This document shows positions 31,414-44,141 of a stretch of 64,000 nt of DNA, piece after piece (position 1 is the stretch's first letter; each line of letters begins with the position of its first letter). Under the pieces are notes generated by a model that saw only the letters and a list, made by a program, of their open reading frames with translations, was not told where the DNA came from and did not search any database. The stretch spans positions 1-64,000 of the forward strand of contig MU858126.1 of the NCBI GenBank assembly GCA_033297075.1, given 5' to 3'. This DNA comes from Rhypophila decipiens. Its lineage: Eukaryota; Ascomycota; Sordariomycetes; Sordariales; Naviculisporaceae. The translations under genes and the position numbers were made by a program.

Positions 31414-33803
31414 ATGCGCCGCCCCTCATCATCATCAACCCTCCTGGCCTCTTCCCATCTCCGGCCCCACAGGCCCGGCAGTGTCACCGACGGTGTCGGT
31501 CCAAGTCCCGACCTCCACTCTGTCGAAACAACACCCACTTTCAGTTTGACTTCAGCATCACAAACATCCGTCTCGGGTTCCGCCACAGATTCCCATTGTT
31601 CTTTAGCTTCATCATCAACATATCGAGAAGACGATGGCGACCTCTTGATGACATATGACGCCGACGAGGAGGACCAAGAAGAGGACCAAGACGACTCCAC
31701 AAACCAGCATCTCGGCCAACATTCTCGCAACAGCCAGATCGAGACTTGGTATTACAACTTGGGCAGCCATTCTCATCATCCGCAGCCAACCCACTCACTG
31801 CATTTGGATCCAAGTACCCAGTCTGTTTCCTTGGACGACCTAGACGACTACACTTCGGACGAGGACCTGTCAGATGCCGGGGCTCCCTTGATGAGCTACA
31901 AGGACGTCCTCAACCTTCTTGCTGACGGGATGGACTCGGACCACGACATGGCTCCCGACGACCTCGACACCAACCTGGATCTCGATGTCGACAACTCTGA
32001 TCTCAGTGAACTTGGGGACGAGGAGCAGTACTACCATGCTGCTCAAACCCCTCCCCCCCAGTCATTCCAAGCGCCCGATGGATTGACATTGACCGGCCTC
32101 TATACTGGCCCGTCTGCTGGGGCATCCAACACGCTCGACATGTTCCAGTCACCATTTCCGGTCCCAAATGCAGCAGAAATGCTAGCTGCTGCCTCGGAGT
32201 GGTTCGAGACGGCACACCCTCCCGCCTTCTCAAATCCCAACCCGAACATGCTGGGCCCTGGAAACTATGGCCTGACCGATTTCTTGCACCGCTGGGCTCG
32301 TCAGAGCCGTCCCATGCAAGCTGGAAGCCGACCACGTGGCCGTTACCCTTGGCTAAACAAGATCAACGAGCTTGCCGCGAGGGAGCTGGCTCGTGTTGAC
32401 TATGACGACCTCGAGGGGGACTTCTGCGATATGCAGGGCATTGACTGGAATGACGTTGGCGTGAGCCGAAGAGCCGCCCGCGAGCGTCGATTGCTTACCT
32501 ACAACAACTATGTCAATAACGAAGGGTCTGACAGGTGGACTGTGAGTTCTATCCGCAACTTGACGATGCGCCAGATGCTAACATCCAACAGCCCGACTTG
32601 CCCGATGTCAACATCCCTCGGTCCGACAGCTTCTTCCGCTTTCGACGCATGCACATCAGACCAGATATCAACCTGGCCCATTTTCAGTTACGAAACGTGC
32701 TCGCGACCACATCTCGTAGCCGAGTTTTCTACCCCGGATATGGGGTAGTCCATCAGTTCAACCCCATCTCGAGCGAAGGCCGGACTGTCATGCATCTTGG
32801 TGATGCTCCCGGCTCCCAAGTCAGCACCATGGCTGCTGGACATGGCGTTCTGGTTGCCGGCGTATTCAATGGCGAATATGTTCTCCGCCGCATAGACTCG
32901 GACGAACCCGAGGCAACAGCGTGTCACGAAGGGGTCATCACCGACCATGGCAGCGGTATCACCAACCATGCCCAGGTTTACCAAGCAAGGCGTTCGTCCA
33001 GTCCCCTCGCTGCATTTGCATCGAATGACATGGGTTTCCGCATTCTGGACCTTGGCACCGAAACATGGCTTTCGAGCGAGACATTCGCCTTCCCGCTGAA
33101 CTGCACGGCCATCTCTCCCGACAAACGTCTCCGCGTCGTGGTGGGTGACAACCACAACGTTCTAATTGTTGCCGCAGAATCCACGCTTTCGGGAGGCAGG
33201 CCCGAGATTCTCCAGACACTCTCTGGTCACCGCGACTTTGGCTTTGCATGTGACTGGTCAGACGACGGTTGGTCGGTTGCGACGGGCTGCCAAGATAAGT
33301 CGGTCAAGATCTGGGATGCTCGCCGTTGGTGCGACAGCTCTGGAAATTCTTCGCCAGTCTGCACCATACGCTCTGAGATGGCAGGTGTAAGGAACCTCCG
33401 CTTCTCACCCAACGGAAGCGGAAGGCGTGTCTTGGTGGCAGCCGAGGAGGCAGATTTCGTGAATATTATCGATGCGCAGACGTTTCGATCCAAGCAGACA
33501 ATTGATCTGTTTGGAGAGCTCGGCGGTGTTTCGTTCACCAACGAGGGGCGAGAATTGAATGTGCTGTGCTGCGATAGCACGCGTGGAGGGCTTCTTCAGC
33601 TGGAAAGATGTGGTTTTGAATCTTTTGAGGAGCGCTGCATGTGGGCAATGGACGAGGATGTGATATCCCAGAGGCACCACCGTCCAAGTGCAGGGCTAGG
33701 TCATGACTACACTATGTCATCATCTATCCGGGGCAAGAGCGTCAGACACATACTACGTGAGCAGCGGAAAGCCGCGGCTGCGGACATGCTCGAGCCATTC
33801 TGA
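31414..33803 (+). CDS. WD40-repeat protein with acidic N-terminus (fission yeast C2A9.03-like)
   Basis: Exons 31414-32541 and 32592-33803 (50-nt intron, phase 0) encode 779 residues. Residues 1-370 are Ser-rich and very acidic (DADEEDQEEDQDD, then DDLDTNLDLDVDNSDLSELG). The C-terminal half folds as WD40 blades. The clearest blade is near 578-625, with SGHRDFGFACDWSDDG followed by CQDKSVKIWDARRW. The join gives DRWTPDLPDVNIPRSDSFF, then the conserved stretch DINLAHFQLRNVLATTS and FYPGYGVV. It resembles a family of uncharacterised fungal WD proteins that includes S. pombe C2A9.03; that comparison is from memory and no molecular role is established. ATG 31414 is the first ATG; the in-frame extension upstream begins only with TTG. 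Confidence 0.8.
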
Positions 33804-35664
33804 AGTCGACAACTCCCTGCCATGGCATACCTTAAAGTGTACGAGCAGGCCCGAGTATCGCTGAGGTATCTCGCGTCTTTAGCTCCTCCAACACGACACC
33901 GCGCCTAAACTCCTTGCCGCAAGTCGTCAAGAAGTCACTTGCTGACTACTCATACCGTCATGAGTTCATTGCCCCGTCGCATTGGCCATGTACCATCGAC
34001 ACAATCCTTAGACGGCAGGTCAAGGTGCACCCTCATTCGCAGACACTGATGTCTGTATTCGCAATATCATCACAACCACGCTTCATTAGCTGGATGAAGT
34101 TTTGCGGGCCATGGGCTTTCGTAAGATTCGTCAGCCCGGTTGCCCAGTGAGATTCAAGACGGAGTGTTCAACCAACCATGCTCTATAGTCAGGGTTGTCG
34201 CAGAAGCTATATTGGACTTGATGTCCATGTTTTTAATTTGGTGGGAATCAGGAGCAACAGGTGCGGTATCGCACATATAACCCTTGGGTGTTTCGCATAA
34301 TATATTGTTGTTTTGGTTCGAGGTTGGATGATGATCTTGATTCACAAGATTTACTAGAGAAGAAACTGGTCAGATGGTTACATTATTTATTGATGGAGGA
34401 ACTCGCACGGCTTCTGACTAGGTGGCTATCTCTGAGTCAATCTTGCTCAGATGGAATCAACCATGTTTATCATAATTGCTTGGCTCTCGCCGTAGGATTG
34501 CGGCAGTTGGTATTCTTACCTGTATTCTATTTTTTTTGTCCATATGATGGCTTTACATCTTTGCATGTCCTCTCTCAGATGGCTAGATATATCCACTGAT
34601 CTGGCCCACATTCATCGCCGGCTTAATACAGTCCATGTGAGGTTGATGAAGAGACGGACAAAAGGGGCTCATGCTGTACCTCGAAGCCATCCTCGTTGGT
34701 TGAGATGCCTGCCGCCTCTGAATCTTTCGGTAGCTATTTATCCACACACAAATCACCTGGTAGTGATAATTGTCTTGGACGGGAGAAGTACACACACAGG
34801 CAAGCAAGCCATTGTACATGGATGTAAACAGTTAGACAGGTGAAATGCATATACGACTGGGCCAAGTACTAAAACTAATTTACAAACAATACACAACCAG
34901 ATAGATGGCATCATCGATCGCTATGAGCAAGGGTACTATACAATATGATAATACAGCAATAGCAAACAGCAGAGCAAAGGAAGGCAAGGCAAGGCAAGCG
35001 GCAAAGAACAAGACGACACGATGCAAGCAACAGGATTGAGAACAGCCAAGGCAAAGGCAGAGACGGAGACGGATGATGATCAAGCATGTACGAGGGAGAT
35101 GGCCGTAGCGTAGCTCACATTATTATCACAACAATTAAAACAAACCCCCCCTCCTCCTCCCCCAAAAAGAAATATCCTAGGTAGGTATTTGACAACCAGC
35201 CGAAGAAAAGGAAAAATATGTCATCAACCCCCCGTAAAACAAACAAAACAATGGCTAATGGATGCAAGCAAGGCAAGGTAAGTAGAACAAAAAGATTATA
35301 TAGTAGTAGTAGTATATAAGGGTCGCGCTGATTGTATCCAAAAGAGACGTTATATGCAAGAGATGTTTGTTTGACAAAGGAGATGATACACTTTTTTGCT
35401 TTTTTTCCCCAGGTCCTTCTCGTCGATCGATCCTTATGATACAGATGAACTCGGGCAGGGATCTGCCTGGCTGCCTGGCTGGCTTGAACTGAGGATGGTT
35501 GGGGAGGAGGAGGCATTGCTGCTGGACCTCTTGAGAAAAAAACCGTTGACATGCCAAATAATCGAGAGGCATCTATCCTCACCGCGCTACATTGTTACAG
35601 TTGGTTCGGAGACAGGTCGTAGCGCGGTGTAGGCCTTCGCTTGGTCCGCAGAGTGGTGGCCACT
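33804..35664. other. Convergent 3' flanks of the WD40 and GH17 genes
   Basis: There is no supported gene. It includes short GGCAA tandem copies near 34977-35000 and T/A-rich low-complexity DNA, consistent with long 3' untranslated regions. Confidence 0.5.
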
Positions 35665-37390
35665 TTAGACGCCAAAGACCTGTCTGCAGCCCCAGCTCTG
35701 CTCGCAGCCGCAGTCACCGGGCTTCTTCCACGGGTCATTGTCGAAGGAGAAGAAGACGGCCTGCTTGCCGAGCACGTCCTTGATCGAGTTAATGGCTACC
35801 TTCTGCTCATGGGCACCAGGGCAGGTGACACCGCCAAAGCACTGGCCCTTGGTAGGCCAGCCAGTCTCCATGACGTAGCCCTTCTTGCCGCAGATCTTCT
35901 CGACGATGGAAAGCTGGCTCTTGACGAACTCGCCGGCCTGGTGGGGAAGGGTGCCGCCGTTGAAGTAGGCGTGCGAGTTGCAGGCAACGACGTCGATGGC
36001 GGCGCAGATCTCGGACACGTCGTACTGCTCGTAAGCCGAGACGACATCGGTGGTGGTGTAAGGGCCCTTGTAGCCGGCGGAGCCAAGCTCGGACTTGACG
36101 TGGTAGATGAGATCCTTGAGCTGGCCGGGCGTGCAGAAGCCGTTGAAGAGGGCCTCGTTACCAACAACGCAGAGAGAGACGAGATCCCATCTCTTCCAGG
36201 CCTTGAGGGCGCCGATCTGAGTGGCAACATCGGGGTTTCCGTTGCTGCAGCCAGGGGCACCGATGAAGATGCCGACGATCATCTTGAGACCGTGAGCCTC
36301 AGCAGCGGCACCGACGTGGGGCAGGGTATCGCAGTCGGTCGAGTAGACACGGAGGGTATCAAAGTTGGCGCGGGCAATGGCAGCAATGTCATTGTAAACC
36401 TCCTCCTTGGTCTTGCAGTGTCCATCATCGCGGAATGGGGTGTAGGTCATGGCCCACTTCTCGCCCTTGCCTCCAAGGTCGCCGCCACCAGAGTAGGCGG
36501 GAGGAGACGGCTTCTTGGGCTTGGGAACAACGGCAGCGGGGGCAGCGGGAGGCGGGGCGTGGTACTCCTGAGCGGGAGGAGGGGGAGGGGGAGCAGCAAC
36601 CTCGTATGCCTGGGGAGCGGGAACATCGACAGGAGCCGGAGCCGGAGCAGGGGCCGGAGCAGGGGCCGGAGTCTCAAAGGGGCAGTAGATGACGGTGGCG
36701 GTCTCAACGACGGTGGTGACGGCCGGGGCAGTGTAAGTGCCAGGGCAGTACGTGGTCACAACGGGGTAAACAACGGTTGCGTGGACCTCGGTGACGGTGG
36801 TGGTGATGGGGGCGATGGTGTAGGTACCAGCCGAGGGGCAGACATAGGTCGTGGTCTCGAGGACGCTGGTGACGACGCCATTCTCTGTCTTGGTGGTGGC
36901 GTAAGGGCAGATAACGGTGGTCTCGGTCTCGACAACGGTGGTGACGCCACCGAGCGTGTAAGTACCGCTGGGGACCTCGGTCGTGGCAGCACCGCAGACT
37001 GTGGTGGTCTCAGTCAAGGTGATTGTGGTCGCCGGGAAGGTGTAGGTGCCAGGAGTCGGGCACGTCTGGGGGATCGGAGTTGGGACGACGACAGCCGGAG
37101 GAGGAGTCGTCGTGGGAACTGCGGCGATGGTGGGAGGAGCAGTGGGAATGTAGACTTTGAGGTGCGTATATTGGTCAGTCTCGCGTCCAAAACTAGAAGC
37201 CAGGGTCCAACTTACGCTCTGGCGTTCCCTTGATGGTGCTGTAGACGGTCGTGCATCCAGGAACACAGGTGCTCTCGTTGTACGCCTTCCTCTCGAACAT
37301 CTTGTGAGCCTGAGCATGTCCATGTCCACGGTGCGCGCTCACGCCTCCGGCGAGGAGGGTGGCGGCAGCTGCCACAGCGGATCCCTTCAT
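35665..37390 (-). CDS. Secreted GH17 beta-glucan-active cell wall protein (BtgE-like)
   Basis: Minus-strand exons 37216-37390 and 35665-37154 (61-nt intron with AAG acceptor) encode 554 residues. GH17 enzymes hydrolyse or remodel beta-1,3-glucan in the wall. A signal peptide covers about residues 1-19 (MKGSAVAAAATLLAGGVSA). A short Cys segment (CVPGCTTVYSTI) follows. Then come four Thr/Val-rich repeats of about 35 residues, each with a (S/P)GTYT motif and TTxVxET strands bounded by Cys. A PAPAPAP/PPPPPP linker precedes the catalytic domain, about 290-554. The likely acid/base is E392 in VVGNE and the nucleophile E488 in METGWP, both intact. No GPI signal is seen: the protein ends shortly after CGCEQSWGCRQVFGV. 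The repeats probably tether it to the wall (inference). The spliced junction reads TPELYIPTAPP. Confidence 0.9.
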
Positions 37391-39887
37391 TGTCGATCGG
37401 TATCCGTGATTATTGCGATTAAGTTTAGAAAGTCGTAACCCTTTCCTTCTCTTGAACTTCTTTTTGTTTCTTGTTGTCCTTCAAAACGAATGCCCGCTGA
37501 ATGAGTGAAGCGGTGGTATTAGGGGGGAAGGGGGGAAAGGAAGGAAAACGACGAAAAGCGTATGAGGCTCTCGACGATATCAACACATGGATTCCGGGGA
37601 AGAGAGGAAAAACGAGGGAAAGGGACCAACGGGCCAGAGCAAGCGGCGGCGGTAATATTAAGTAGGGATCGGTGCCAATGTTTGCAGGAGCCGGGGGGTG
37701 GCCACTAGGCGCGCCATGGCGAGGAGTTGGGATGTTAGCCCGTTGTGGACAAAGTCGAAAGGGGGGAGTGGTATCCAGGCGGACATGACCAGCCTGTTGC
37801 CAAGGGATCCCAACCCCGGCCGTCCTGGTCGAGGTCCCAGACTCCCGAGTCCCAGCAGAGCACTTGCTGCACCGGTACACTCGCTAGTCATCTCTACTCG
37901 GTAGTCTTGTTTTGATCCCAACTGGCCTGGCTGTGCTTCCATCACCGACTCATCACCCGGAGCTGGCAGTCGAGAAACATTTTTGGTCGTCAAGCCCAAC
38001 TGGACCCTTGTTTCGTTTTCCTGCCGGTAGCGTCGACGCCCTCTGTGACTGGCCGTCAAGGGAGGACTGGCCTGCCCTCGGATGTGGAAACTCCAAGATT
38101 AGCAGCCCAGCACTGCCAGGAGCAGATGAGAGAGCCAGGGGAGACGTGGGTGGACCGAGCGGCACTGTTTAATTTTTCTTCTCGCTCCCAGGAGCCGGGG
38201 GACTGCTCGGCCCAAAAGGGGCGCTCCCTCATTAATTTCAGAAGAGATCAGCACCCAAAGGAGATCAACAGCAGCCACGATTGCGACCATTGCTGCGTGT
38301 GGCACACTCGCATTGTGCTCTGCACTTGAAGAGAATGCGAGTGGAGTTCAATGGCAGCAGCGCCAGGTGTCCACGTCTTGTCAAGTGGATGAGCCCAAGA
38401 GAACGGAAGAGACCGAGGGCGATCGTGCATCACTCGGGTCTATCAGCCTTGCTTCTCTCCGAGTTGAGTTGGGCAAGATCAAGAACTGGAAGAAGGCGGC
38501 AAAGAAACTGAGTGCGAAGCTCGCAAATCCAAAACAACCTGTAAGAAGGAGATAACTCATCCAACAGAGCATTGAACACTGGGCTCATCAAGCTCTCAAC
38601 GGCGCAACGGTCGAGCCAAAATTGCTGTCAGAACTCAGGCCAGGGAAGAAAAAGGAGGTTGCAGCGACAAGAAATGACGGCGCAGTTTGCCCAGGCCCCA
38701 AGACGCACGACGCGAAAGTTGCTGCAAGGTACGGATCCGCTAAGGCCGCATTTAGCATGGGGGGCCAATCAAAATTAGTCCAACGGTGGACGCGAGGGAA
38801 ACCACAGAGCAGAGGGACTTCAGGAACGGTAAAGTGAAGACGTGGGAATCGGTGGATGTGCTGCATGGACCCACCCTGGCAGGCAAGCAGAAGAAGGAAA
38901 GAGCCCATGAGTGGACAATTGCCACCCCTTCCTCTCCAGACCGGGAAATTAGCTAAGCGACATTGCCAAAATTACGTCGAGCCGGCAAGAGCCACACATT
39001 TCAGGGTCTGTCATCGTATTGACGCCCCAGTCTTTTGTTTCAGGAGAAGGTCAAGCGAGTCACGGCGCTCCGTGCTCACAGCCGGTCGATTTCTCGTCAT
39101 CCTTCCTGGACGGCCACGACGGCCTTGGGATATTTGCAGAAGCTGATGACGTCCAATACGAGTCTCTTTCTGACCGACATGCTCAGCTTCACAATTATCC
39201 CCGAAATGCTCATGAATTGCACCCCGGGAATGTCTCTGCCAATGAGGGGACGGTGAAAGCACAAATGAACCTCTTGTGCATGATTGATGGAGGGACAGTG
39301 GGTAAGGGGAAAGAAAAGGGGCTTTTGGAGCTGATTGACTTGCAGCAACCACCATGTCTGCGTATGTAACAGAGAGACGGATTTCTTGTTGTTCGTCCAA
39401 GCATCATCGTCCTAATTCAGGTTCGGATGCCCTATACCGGTATCGTCGAGAAACTAGAGCTGGGAAGGTCCTGGTGAATGTGTGGATGTCTCCCTTTGGA
39501 GCATAAACCGGCCATATCTCAGCATTATCGATTGGTCCAGACCACCTCTTGGTATCCATCAAATTGAAATTCCCATCTCCTTGGTATTCCACAAGTGTTC
39601 CTGGACCTCGAATCCAAGTGCTGACACCGAGTCTCACTCGCTGTGTGCGAGGGTTAGGGTTGTTCTATTGTTCTAAGAAAGTGCCGTGATCTGGTGGCAT
39701 GTCATCTGATCTCGCGTCGCGGGTCATCCCGCGCTAGACACGCAGGCCAGAAAATTTCTGGAACACAGTTGTAGCACCGCAGCCCTGCGCATCGCATGGA
39801 ACTGGACACCGGCCGGGAACCGGATTTAGTAAACTGCATATCAGTGCTTCTTCCATTTCGGTTTTGCATGTAGGCCGGTGAAGCACA
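37391..39887. other. Divergent intergenic region, GH17 gene to CYT-4
   Basis: About 2.5 kb contains two promoters. Short frames occur on both strands (for example a 77-codon frame at 39404-39637 minus) but none shows a recognisable domain or signal peptide. A 6-bp-stem hairpin (CGCGGG, TCAT, CCCGCG) lies at 39718-39733. Confidence 0.5.
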
Positions 39888-42800
39888 ATGTTGCGATCAA
39901 GCAACCAAACGGGCTATGTTTGCTGGAGATGTCTGCGCCAGCCTCGTTTCTCTGCGACAACATGGCCATTAACGTCCAAGTTGTCCCAAATTCGGGTATG
40001 TCGTTTGTTTGGTTGTTTTTTCCTGGACCACTGATCTAATCTGTCGGTAAACCTCTCTAGGGACTTGCCTCTCATCCCAATGACGGTCAAGCCGGGATCC
40101 AGTTCCCCTTCCATGGCAAGAACTCCCGGATTCGAAACCAGCTTCGCTTGTGGGAATCCGAGCATCCCGTGATTCTTCCCGCCTTTGACCCAACACCCGA
40201 GAATCCCATCGCTCCTGTCAATACACTGGTTGAGAGGCGTGGGACGCATCAACACATCGTTCCAAAACAACCCGACATTGCTCCTCTCTTTGACGGTGGC
40301 GAGCTCGTCGACTTCGGAGATGGTGTACCTGGGCTTCAGCCAGGCGATCTGGTAGAACTCAGCAGCGATACTGCGAGGATACCTCTACTTGCGATTTGCC
40401 TGGGGCATGTCGACGGCTTTGACCATTTCTACACTGATAATGGCAAATGGTTCGCCGCCCGTGATATCTACACCCGCTTTGTTGTCAAGAAGTTTATTCT
40501 TGATCCTGGGGAGCTCAGAGCCGTCATTGACGCCATCCCGTCCACGGTGGGCGAGGAAAGGCTCCTGGGCGAGCTCGCCAGCCTGAACATTGGCCCTACT
40601 CGGACTCTCGGCGAATCGCTCAGAACTCGAATGCTGGATTTCCAGGAGACTGCTCGCCATCATAATCAGGTCTATTCCGAGTCCCTCAACCGCGCTGGCA
40701 CTCTGGCTGGTCCTGTAGAGAAGCTCATGACCCTTGAGGAAATCGCTCATGCCCTGCTGCCAGCCGCTGTCGCCAAGAAGTACCCCACTGGGGCCGGAGA
40801 TGGTTCGTCTGCCTTTGCCCCATCTCTGCTTTATGCTGTTCATCGTTCCATCTCCATTTACCACGACCTCGTTTTCCGGCCCCTCCACCAAAGCGACCGC
40901 CTGTATCATAACCATCTTTATGCTGTGGCTTCTGAGCAGGACACCAAGGTCATTCACGATGTTGAAGATACCTTTCGAAGGGCCTACGAGGGCCTTGGGG
41001 GAGGGCAGTTGCAGGAACAAGGTGCAGCTCACGATATCGCATCGCGATTTCAAGTGTTTGTTCAGAGAGCCCAGCAAGCCATTGACAAGAGCCGAAGAAG
41101 CCGTGAGTGGTATTCGGGCGGAATGCTCGGCCCAGCTCGGAAATCACTCAGCGCGTCGGCCTTCCGTTGGTCTCGAGACGACATGAAATACATCACCTTT
41201 CTTCGCCTCTGGGCTGCTTCAGGCCAGATTCCACGCCAATCTCGACTCCATTGGGTTGGTGCCGCCATATTGCGTGCAACTCAGAGATACACCCAGGCTG
41301 AGTACCTGGATTGTGCCACCGGCTGGACCTTTCTTCAAGAGATCGGCTGGACTCACCCTTGGGACCTCCCTGTTCGTCACTCTCTGAGGCTCCCGGGTGT
41401 GGCTGTCCATGGCTCGGAAGCCGAGACGACAGCTGCCAAGGAGCAAAAACTCGGGCCTGATCTGCTTGCATCCATTCGCTCAGACCTGAAGGGCACAACG
41501 GTTTATTGCATCGACTCGGAAAAGGCCCAAGATATCGACGACGGTGTCTCCCTGGAGCACACGGAAAAGGAAGGTGAATACTGGATCAACGTCCATGTTG
41601 CCGACCCTGCTTCACGCATCGCACACGACTCTCCTTTGGGCAATGAAGCGGCAGCCAAATCTCAGACAACGTATCTTGCCGGATATATTGAGCCCATGTT
41701 CACTGCCGAAGTCGTACGAGACAACTTCTCTCTGGCCTCGGGCCGACCCTCTCTCACTTTCAGTGCTCGAGTGAATGAGCTTGGTGAGATTCTAGAGTAC
41801 AAAATCACACCCCATGTCCTCCAAGACGTAGTTTATATGACCCCGGAGGATGCAGCCGTAGCAGCTGGTGGAGACGCTGCTTCAGGCTCTCCCTTCTCTA
41901 TCCCTTCGACTTCCTTCGAAGTAGGACAGCCTCCAGCTTCGCCGACGTCGCCAGAAAGGAAAATGACCAAGCCAGAGGAGCTTTCAGAACTACAAGTGAC
42001 GGACATCAAAACCCTCAACCGGCTTGCAAAGGCGCTCCAGGACGTTCGCATTCGAAATGGATGTATCCCAATCTTTACACCCCAGCCTCGAGCCGAGGTG
42101 TCTCTCGAACACACAACCACAGAGGTCCTCCCTAATGGGTTCGTGCACTGCACAGGTGATCCCTACATCCGGATCGCCTATGAAGAACCGAACGGCTCGC
42201 CTCTTGTCTCGAGCCTCATGCAGCTGGCAGGCAATGTTGCCGCCAAGTGGTGCGCCGATCGCGCCATCCCCATCCCGTACCGTGCCCAACAGCTGGCGGA
42301 CCGGAATGCTGAACGGCTCCAGAACTTCACGCAAAAGGTGCTCTACCCAAAGCTTCTCGCCGGCGAGTATCCTACTGTGGATGAAATGCGGAACTTCCGC
42401 AACCTCTCTGGCGCTTTCAGCTTGAGCGTGAGGCCTACTTCTGTTGCGAGCATGGGACTGGACATGTATACAAAGTCTACATCCCCGCTCCGTCGATACG
42501 CTGATCTGCTTGTCCATTGGCAGATCGAGGCCGCACTACTCGAGGAGTCCCTCCGCGCATCTCCAGAGACGGCGGATAAATCACCGAAGAGCAAGAAGCA
42601 CTCATTGTTGCCATTCTCACGAGAAGCACTCAAGGAGAACATCCTGCCCCACCTGCTTCTTCGTGAACGCTTCTCCAAGCGACTTGCCAATGCTCACGGG
42701 AACAAGACATGGATTCTTCAGGCACTGGCACGTGCGTGGCGGTTTGGCGAGGGCAAGGAGAAGCTGCCCGAGACATTCCGGTTTACCGTCCAGAAAATCG

Positions 42801-43000
42801 AGTATGGGAATAGGCTCTGGGGCCGGATGGATTGGTTCGAGGTGGAGTGTCAGGTCCCAGTCAGAGGGCTGGAGGGTGTCGTCAACACGACAACAGAGGT
42901 GAAGGTGGGAGACGAGTTTATCGTGAAGCTCACTGATGTGAACGTATATAGTGGTTATGTGGTTGCTCAAGCGTTGAGGAGAGCTGAGCCTCGGACATGA
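39888..43000 (+). CDS. cyt-4: Mitochondrial RNase II-family exoribonuclease, CYT-4/DSS1
   Basis: Exons 39888-39995 and 40061-43000 encode 1015 residues. CYT-4 (Neurospora) and Dss1 (yeast) are 3'-5' exoribonucleases that process and turn over mitochondrial RNA; Dss1 forms the mtEXO complex with the Suv3 helicase. The first exon supplies a basic, acid-free presequence (MLRSSNQTGYVCWRCLRQPR) typical of mitochondrial import, and its join to GLASHPNDGQ is in phase 0. The RNB catalytic domain (about residues 500-860) shows the metal-binding Asp set: D521, D527, D529 and D530 in CIDSEKAQDIDDG. It is followed by INVHVADPAS and, later, STSPLRRYADLLVHWQ, a strong RNB signature. A C-terminal S1-like segment ends near LTDVNVYSGYVVAQAL. 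Length fits the family. All catalytic Asp are intact. Confidence 0.92.
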
Positions 43001-43483
43001 TTGGGCCAGGACGACCTGGGGGCGCGCTGTGGATGCTTGAGAAAGCATCTTGTGATAACAATAACTACGTCAAGACTTACGAACTAGGATACGCAAGAGA
43101 AAAAGGCATACAATTAGGACGAGGGATCATTTTGGGACACGTACCATTTAAATATGGTTAGAGGAAAGCCGGGCCACTATATACCCATGTACCATATTTA
43201 TAAACCATTATTGTAAAATATAACAACACCTCGATAGATGATGTGTCCATCCGTAGACGAATGGCTACTTGCATGGTCCAGGGGAGGACCATATGCTTCC
43301 TCACAAGGCATGCCACAAGTTTAATACTTGAATCGTATTGCTAATGGAATAGAGTTCCCTTGATGGCGGTCTGTGGCTTTTGAGGCTGGCATGGACGAAT
43401 ATTTCCCCAGCCCTCTAACCCACACCAGAGTGCCAAAAACACAGCAGCCGACCATGATAACATCAAGACAGCAAAAGATGACG
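43001..43483. other. CYT-4 3' flank before the tRNA
   Basis: AT-rich 3' flank near 43140-43230 with no open frame of note. Confidence 0.5.
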
Positions 43484-43567
43484 GGTCCGCTGGCTTAATT
43501 GGCAAAGCGTCTGACTACGACTCAGTAGATCATCAGGAGATTCCAGGTTCGAGCCCTGGGTGGATCG
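43484..43567 (+). tRNA. tRNA-Arg(ACG) with an 11-nt intron
   Basis: The cloverleaf folds by hand. The acceptor stem is GGTCCGC with GTGGATC (two G-U pairs) and discriminator G. The D stem is GCTT/AAGC with loop AATTGGCA. The anticodon stem is TCTGA/TCAGG. The loop is CTACGA+A with anticodon ACG at 43517-43519. The T arm is CCAGG-TTCGAGC-CCTGG. An 11-nt intron (43521-43531) sits one base after the anticodon, the canonical position. A box (TGGCTTAATTGG) and B box (GGTTCGAGCCC) match Pol III promoters. No CCA is encoded, as is normal for eukaryotes. A34 would be edited to inosine to read CGU/CGC/CGA. Confidence 0.88.
43521..43531 (+). other. tRNA intron
   Basis: CTCAGTAGATC lies between anticodon-loop positions 37 and 38. 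Removing it restores a 7-nt loop and a 5-bp anticodon stem. Confidence 0.75.
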
Positions 43568-44141
43568 TTGATATGTGTAAAGAGGGTTCCTACCCGCTCT
43601 GAGCGATATTTTTTTCTTTTTCCCTCGAGAACATATTTTTTATTATCTTCCAAAGTTGGAGTTGCAGGTGGAACTCCTGACAGGATACAGTACATACCAA
43701 CCTGGAACCACCCGACCTCAGGCCACGGAGATTTTGTAACAGATATTGTACATTACCGGTATAGCTCCACTGCCTTGGGATGATTACCTGGTACCATGGA
43801 ATACCTACACACTGCTCATTGTGTTTTATTTTCCTGATCGCTACAACACCCGGGTCGAACTGGCCATACAACCAACCAACCAATGCTGTTTCGTATTTAT
43901 ATACTCAAAAAAGGCAACGCTTTATTCCGCAACCCAGGTCCTACCGACATGACTCTTGACTCGCCGTCCTCGCTCATGGCTGCTAACGGCAGCAGCAGGT
44001 ATATGCTCACGTCTCACTTTCCAAGGTTGTTATTATATCAATACCCTCGCTTCTTCACACTGACCCTATACGCCCCCCCCAATCAAGGTCCATCATCACA
44101 ACAGCGGTATATCATCATCATCATCCTCCTCCTCCTTCTCC
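43568..44141. other. Flank between the tRNA and the COG4 3' end
   Basis: It contains the tRNA terminator and the COG4 3' flank, with ATC/TCC trinucleotide runs at about 44110-44142. I see no gene. Confidence 0.5.
43609..43615 (+). terminator. Candidate Pol III terminator (T7)
   Basis: This is the first run of at least five T downstream of the tRNA, 42 nt beyond its 3' end. Confidence 0.55.

Noticed and set aside
35641..37233. 530-codon open frame on the plus strand
   Set aside because: It is antisense to the GH17 gene, whose signal peptide, repeats, linker and both catalytic Glu are intact. The plus-strand product is Gly/Arg/Ser-rich with no domain.
39404..39637. 77-codon minus-strand frame that looks mildly protein-like
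   Set aside because: It is too short, with no domain, signal peptide or splice partner; I could not tell it from chance.
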